Shown here piece by piece: positions 31,708 to 33,105 of a stretch of DNA of 33,105 nucleotides. The position numbers were made by a program, and so were the translations under genes. The DNA lies in assembly GCA_964343195.1 (NCBI GenBank), contig CAYFIR010000068.1, positions 1 to 33,105 of the forward strand, written 5' to 3'. The notes beneath the pieces are model-generated. The model did no database searches and was not told the origin of the DNA. It saw only the letters and a list, made by a program, of their open reading frames with translations. This DNA comes from CAYVAP01 sp964343195 (lineage in GTDB: Bacteria > Bacteroidota > Bacteroidia > J057). How positions within the stretch are numbered: the first letter of the stretch is position 1; every line of letters starts with the position of its first letter.

Positions 31708-32508
31708 ATGGAGCAACCTACCTATCAATCATTACTCGACGCAGGGGTACACTTTGGACACCTCAAGAAGAAGTGGAACCCTCAGATGTCTCCCTATATT
31801 TTCATGGAGCGGAACGGGATTCACATCATTGACCTGAATAAAACGCTCCGCATGCTGGAAGAAGCAACCAGCGCTGCCAAGCAGCTGGCTCTTTCAGGAC
31901 GCAAGATCCTTTTTGTCGCTACCAAAAAGCAGGCTCAGGAAATCGTAGAAGCCGAAGCAAAGCGCGTGAACATGCCATTTGTTACCGAGCGCTGGCTGGG
32001 AGGTATGCTGACAAACTTTGCGACAGTGCGCAAGTCCATCAAGCAGATGAAAAACATCGAAAAGATGAAGACTGACGGCACATTTGATCGCATCAATAAG
32101 AAAGAGCGACTGATGCTGACCCGCGACCAGGCCAAACTGGAAAAAGTGCTGGGAGGTATCGCTGACCTCAATCGTCTGCCATCTGCGCTCTTCATCGTGG
32201 ACATTCACAAAGAGCACATTGCTGTAGCTGAGGCCCGCAAGCTGAACATCCCTACCATCGCCATGGTAGATACCAATAGCAACCCTAACCTCATTGACTT
32301 TCCCGTTCCTGCCAATGATGATGCGACGAAGTCCATCCAGTTGGTCATGCGTGCCATCACCGATGCCATCGCAGAAGGACTGGAAGAGCGCCAAAAGCGC
32401 CGCGAAGAGGACCGTGTAAAGCGTGAAGCCAGCCGTCAAAGAGCAGAAGATGCTGCAAGTAGCTCTGATGCTGCTGAGGCTCCTGCTGTTGAGGAAGCTG
32501 CTGAATAA
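31708..32508 (+). CDS. rpsB: 30S ribosomal protein S2
   Basis: Protein of 266 residues. Recognisable: LLDAGVHFGHLKKKWNP, FVTERWLGGMLTNF, and the IPTIAMVDTNSNPNLIDFPVP segment. After about residue 225 comes a charged and then Ala/Glu-rich tail (EAPAVEEAAE), common in Bacteroidota S2. The usual next gene, tsf (elongation factor Ts), is absent: a terminator and then yraN follow. Confidence 0.98.
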   Translation: MEQPTYQSLLDAGVHFGHLKKKWNPQMSPYIFMERNGIHIIDLNKTLRMLEEATSAAKQLALSGRKILFVATKKQAQEIVEAEAKRVNMPFVTERWLGGMLTNFATVRKSIKQMKNIEKMKTDGTFDRINKKERLMLTRDQAKLEKVLGGIADLNRLPSALFIVDIHKEHIAVAEARKLNIPTIAMVDTNSNPNLIDFPVPANDDATKSIQLVMRAITDAIAEGLEERQKRREEDRVKREASRQRAEDAASSSDAAEAPAVEEAAE

Positions 32509-32543
32509 TATCTGGCCTGACCAGTTTACATAGAATGGATAAG

Positions 32544-32570
32544 TAGCCGACCCCATGGTCGGCTATTTCC
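32544..32570 (+). terminator. Terminator of the rplM-rpsI-rpsB operon
   Basis: Perfect 9-bp stem TAGCCGACC/GGTCGGCTA with a CCAT loop (32544-32565), then TTTCCATTTATTCTT. It lies 35 bases after the rpsB stop. Confidence 0.82.
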
Positions 32571-32680
32571 ATTTATTCTTGGCTGATAGGTTGCCGGGAT
32601 GATCTATTGGGATCAGAACGAATCCATTTGACACTTGTCCACCAGCTTCCCATATTTGGGTATGCTGCCTTATTAATCAC

Positions 32681-33064
32681 ATGGCTGAACACAACGACCT
32701 TGGTAAACAGGGAGAGGACCTGGCGGCGGCCTTTATGGAGGCCAAAGGGTTTCATATCCTGGACAGAAACTACCGTTTTAAGCGAGCGGAAATTGACCTG
32801 GTGGCCTTGCAGCTTGATCCGGGCGAGTTGGTTTTCGTCGAAGTCAAAACCCGAAGCAGCCATACCTGGGGAGCTCCTGAGGTGGCCGTTGACAGTAAAA
32901 AACAGTCGCAGATGTTCCGGGCAGCTGATGCTTACCTGCACGAAAAGCAGATGCGGACGGTGCCCGTCAGGTTTGATGTCATAGCGGTTACCCTTCATTC
33001 CTCTGGAGAGCCACTATTTCATCACATTGAGGACGCATTCAGGATGATGGACGGAGGCTGGTAG
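32681..33064 (+). CDS. yraN: YraN / UPF0102 family protein
   Basis: Protein of 127 residues with a PD-(D/E)xK nuclease-like core: LGKQGEDLAAAF at the start, ILDRNYRFKRAEIDLVAL (Glu and Asp of the active site), then FVEVKTRSS (the ExK part). The family is widespread and predicted to be an endonuclease related to Holliday-junction resolvases; its exact role is not settled. It follows the ribosomal terminator and has its own leader. Confidence 0.94.
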   Translation: MAEHNDLGKQGEDLAAAFMEAKGFHILDRNYRFKRAEIDLVALQLDPGELVFVEVKTRSSHTWGAPEVAVDSKKQSQMFRAADAYLHEKQMRTVPVRFDVIAVTLHSSGEPLFHHIEDAFRMMDGGW

Positions 33065-33080
33065 TAAAAAAATCAGACCT

Positions 33081-33105
33081 ATGTGGCTACAAATCAGGCT
33101 AATGA
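33081..33105 (+). CDS. Possible start of a further gene, cut by the window end
   Basis: An ATG 16 bases after the yraN stop opens a frame of eight codons (MWLQIRLM) up to the right edge. Too short to identify or confirm. Confidence 0.2.

Overview
The window is about 33 kb of a Bacteroidota chromosome, most likely a Saprospiria/Lewinella-type marine or sludge bacterium. Four things point there. Two secreted proteins carry type IX secretion (T9SS) sorting domains, one type A and one type B (CHU_C / gliding-motility-associated). Several genes have the Bacteroidota -7 promoter box (TAnnTTTG). There are few visible Shine-Dalgarno sites and many GTG or TTG starts. The order purN-purH-mreBCD-mrdA-rodA is, as I recall it, common in this phylum. 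The assignment below phylum is inference. I see no phage, insertion sequence, CRISPR array, tRNA or rRNA; almost everything is chromosomal housekeeping DNA with accessory genes between.

Layout. 1-2.3 kb: an MbnP-family copper-site protein, an A-type Fe-S carrier and, convergent to them, rpiA. 2.4-5.0 kb: a tandem AAA+ ATPase of the CbxX/SpoVK type with a duplicated beta-rich N-terminal domain. 5.0-6.1 kb: a structured intergenic leader, a stand-alone AraC-type DNA-binding protein and a candidate small RNA. 6.1-7.2 kb: a receiver plus class III nucleotide cyclase. 7.3-15.3 kb: purN-purH, then the rod-shape / elongasome cluster mreB, mreC, mreD, mrdA, rodA, with ATGA-type overlaps at its end. 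15.4-17.2 kb: a DUF6884-like protein and a T9SS type A secreted protein, overlapping. 17.3-20.0 kb: rpmB, then three overlapping genes (a cysteine-free sirtuin, a zinc-ribbon membrane protein, a second membrane protein), then an exported MORN/YwqK-repeat protein. 20.1-22.9 kb: yidC and pcm. 23.2-25.2 kb: a caspase-family protein. 25.3-26.9 kb: lgt divergent from a peptide deformylase that carries a lipoprotein signal. 26.9-30.6 kb: ribE and a 978-residue T9SS type B adhesin-like protein. 30.8-33.1 kb: rplM-rpsI-rpsB, a terminator, and a YraN-family protein.

How the genes fit together. purN and purH carry out two formyl transfers of purine synthesis plus the final ring closure. MreBCD, PBP2 (mrdA) and RodA form the elongasome. 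YidC, Lgt and the T9SS cargo belong to envelope biogenesis and export. The points I find most worth a second look are the lipoprotein peptide deformylase beside lgt, the caspase-family protein with a DUF4384-like tail, the duplicated domain on the tandem AAA+ protein, the cysteine-free sirtuin in an overlapping membrane-protein operon, and the noncoding region around the small AraC protein. None of these is proven to be a new system by sequence reading alone.
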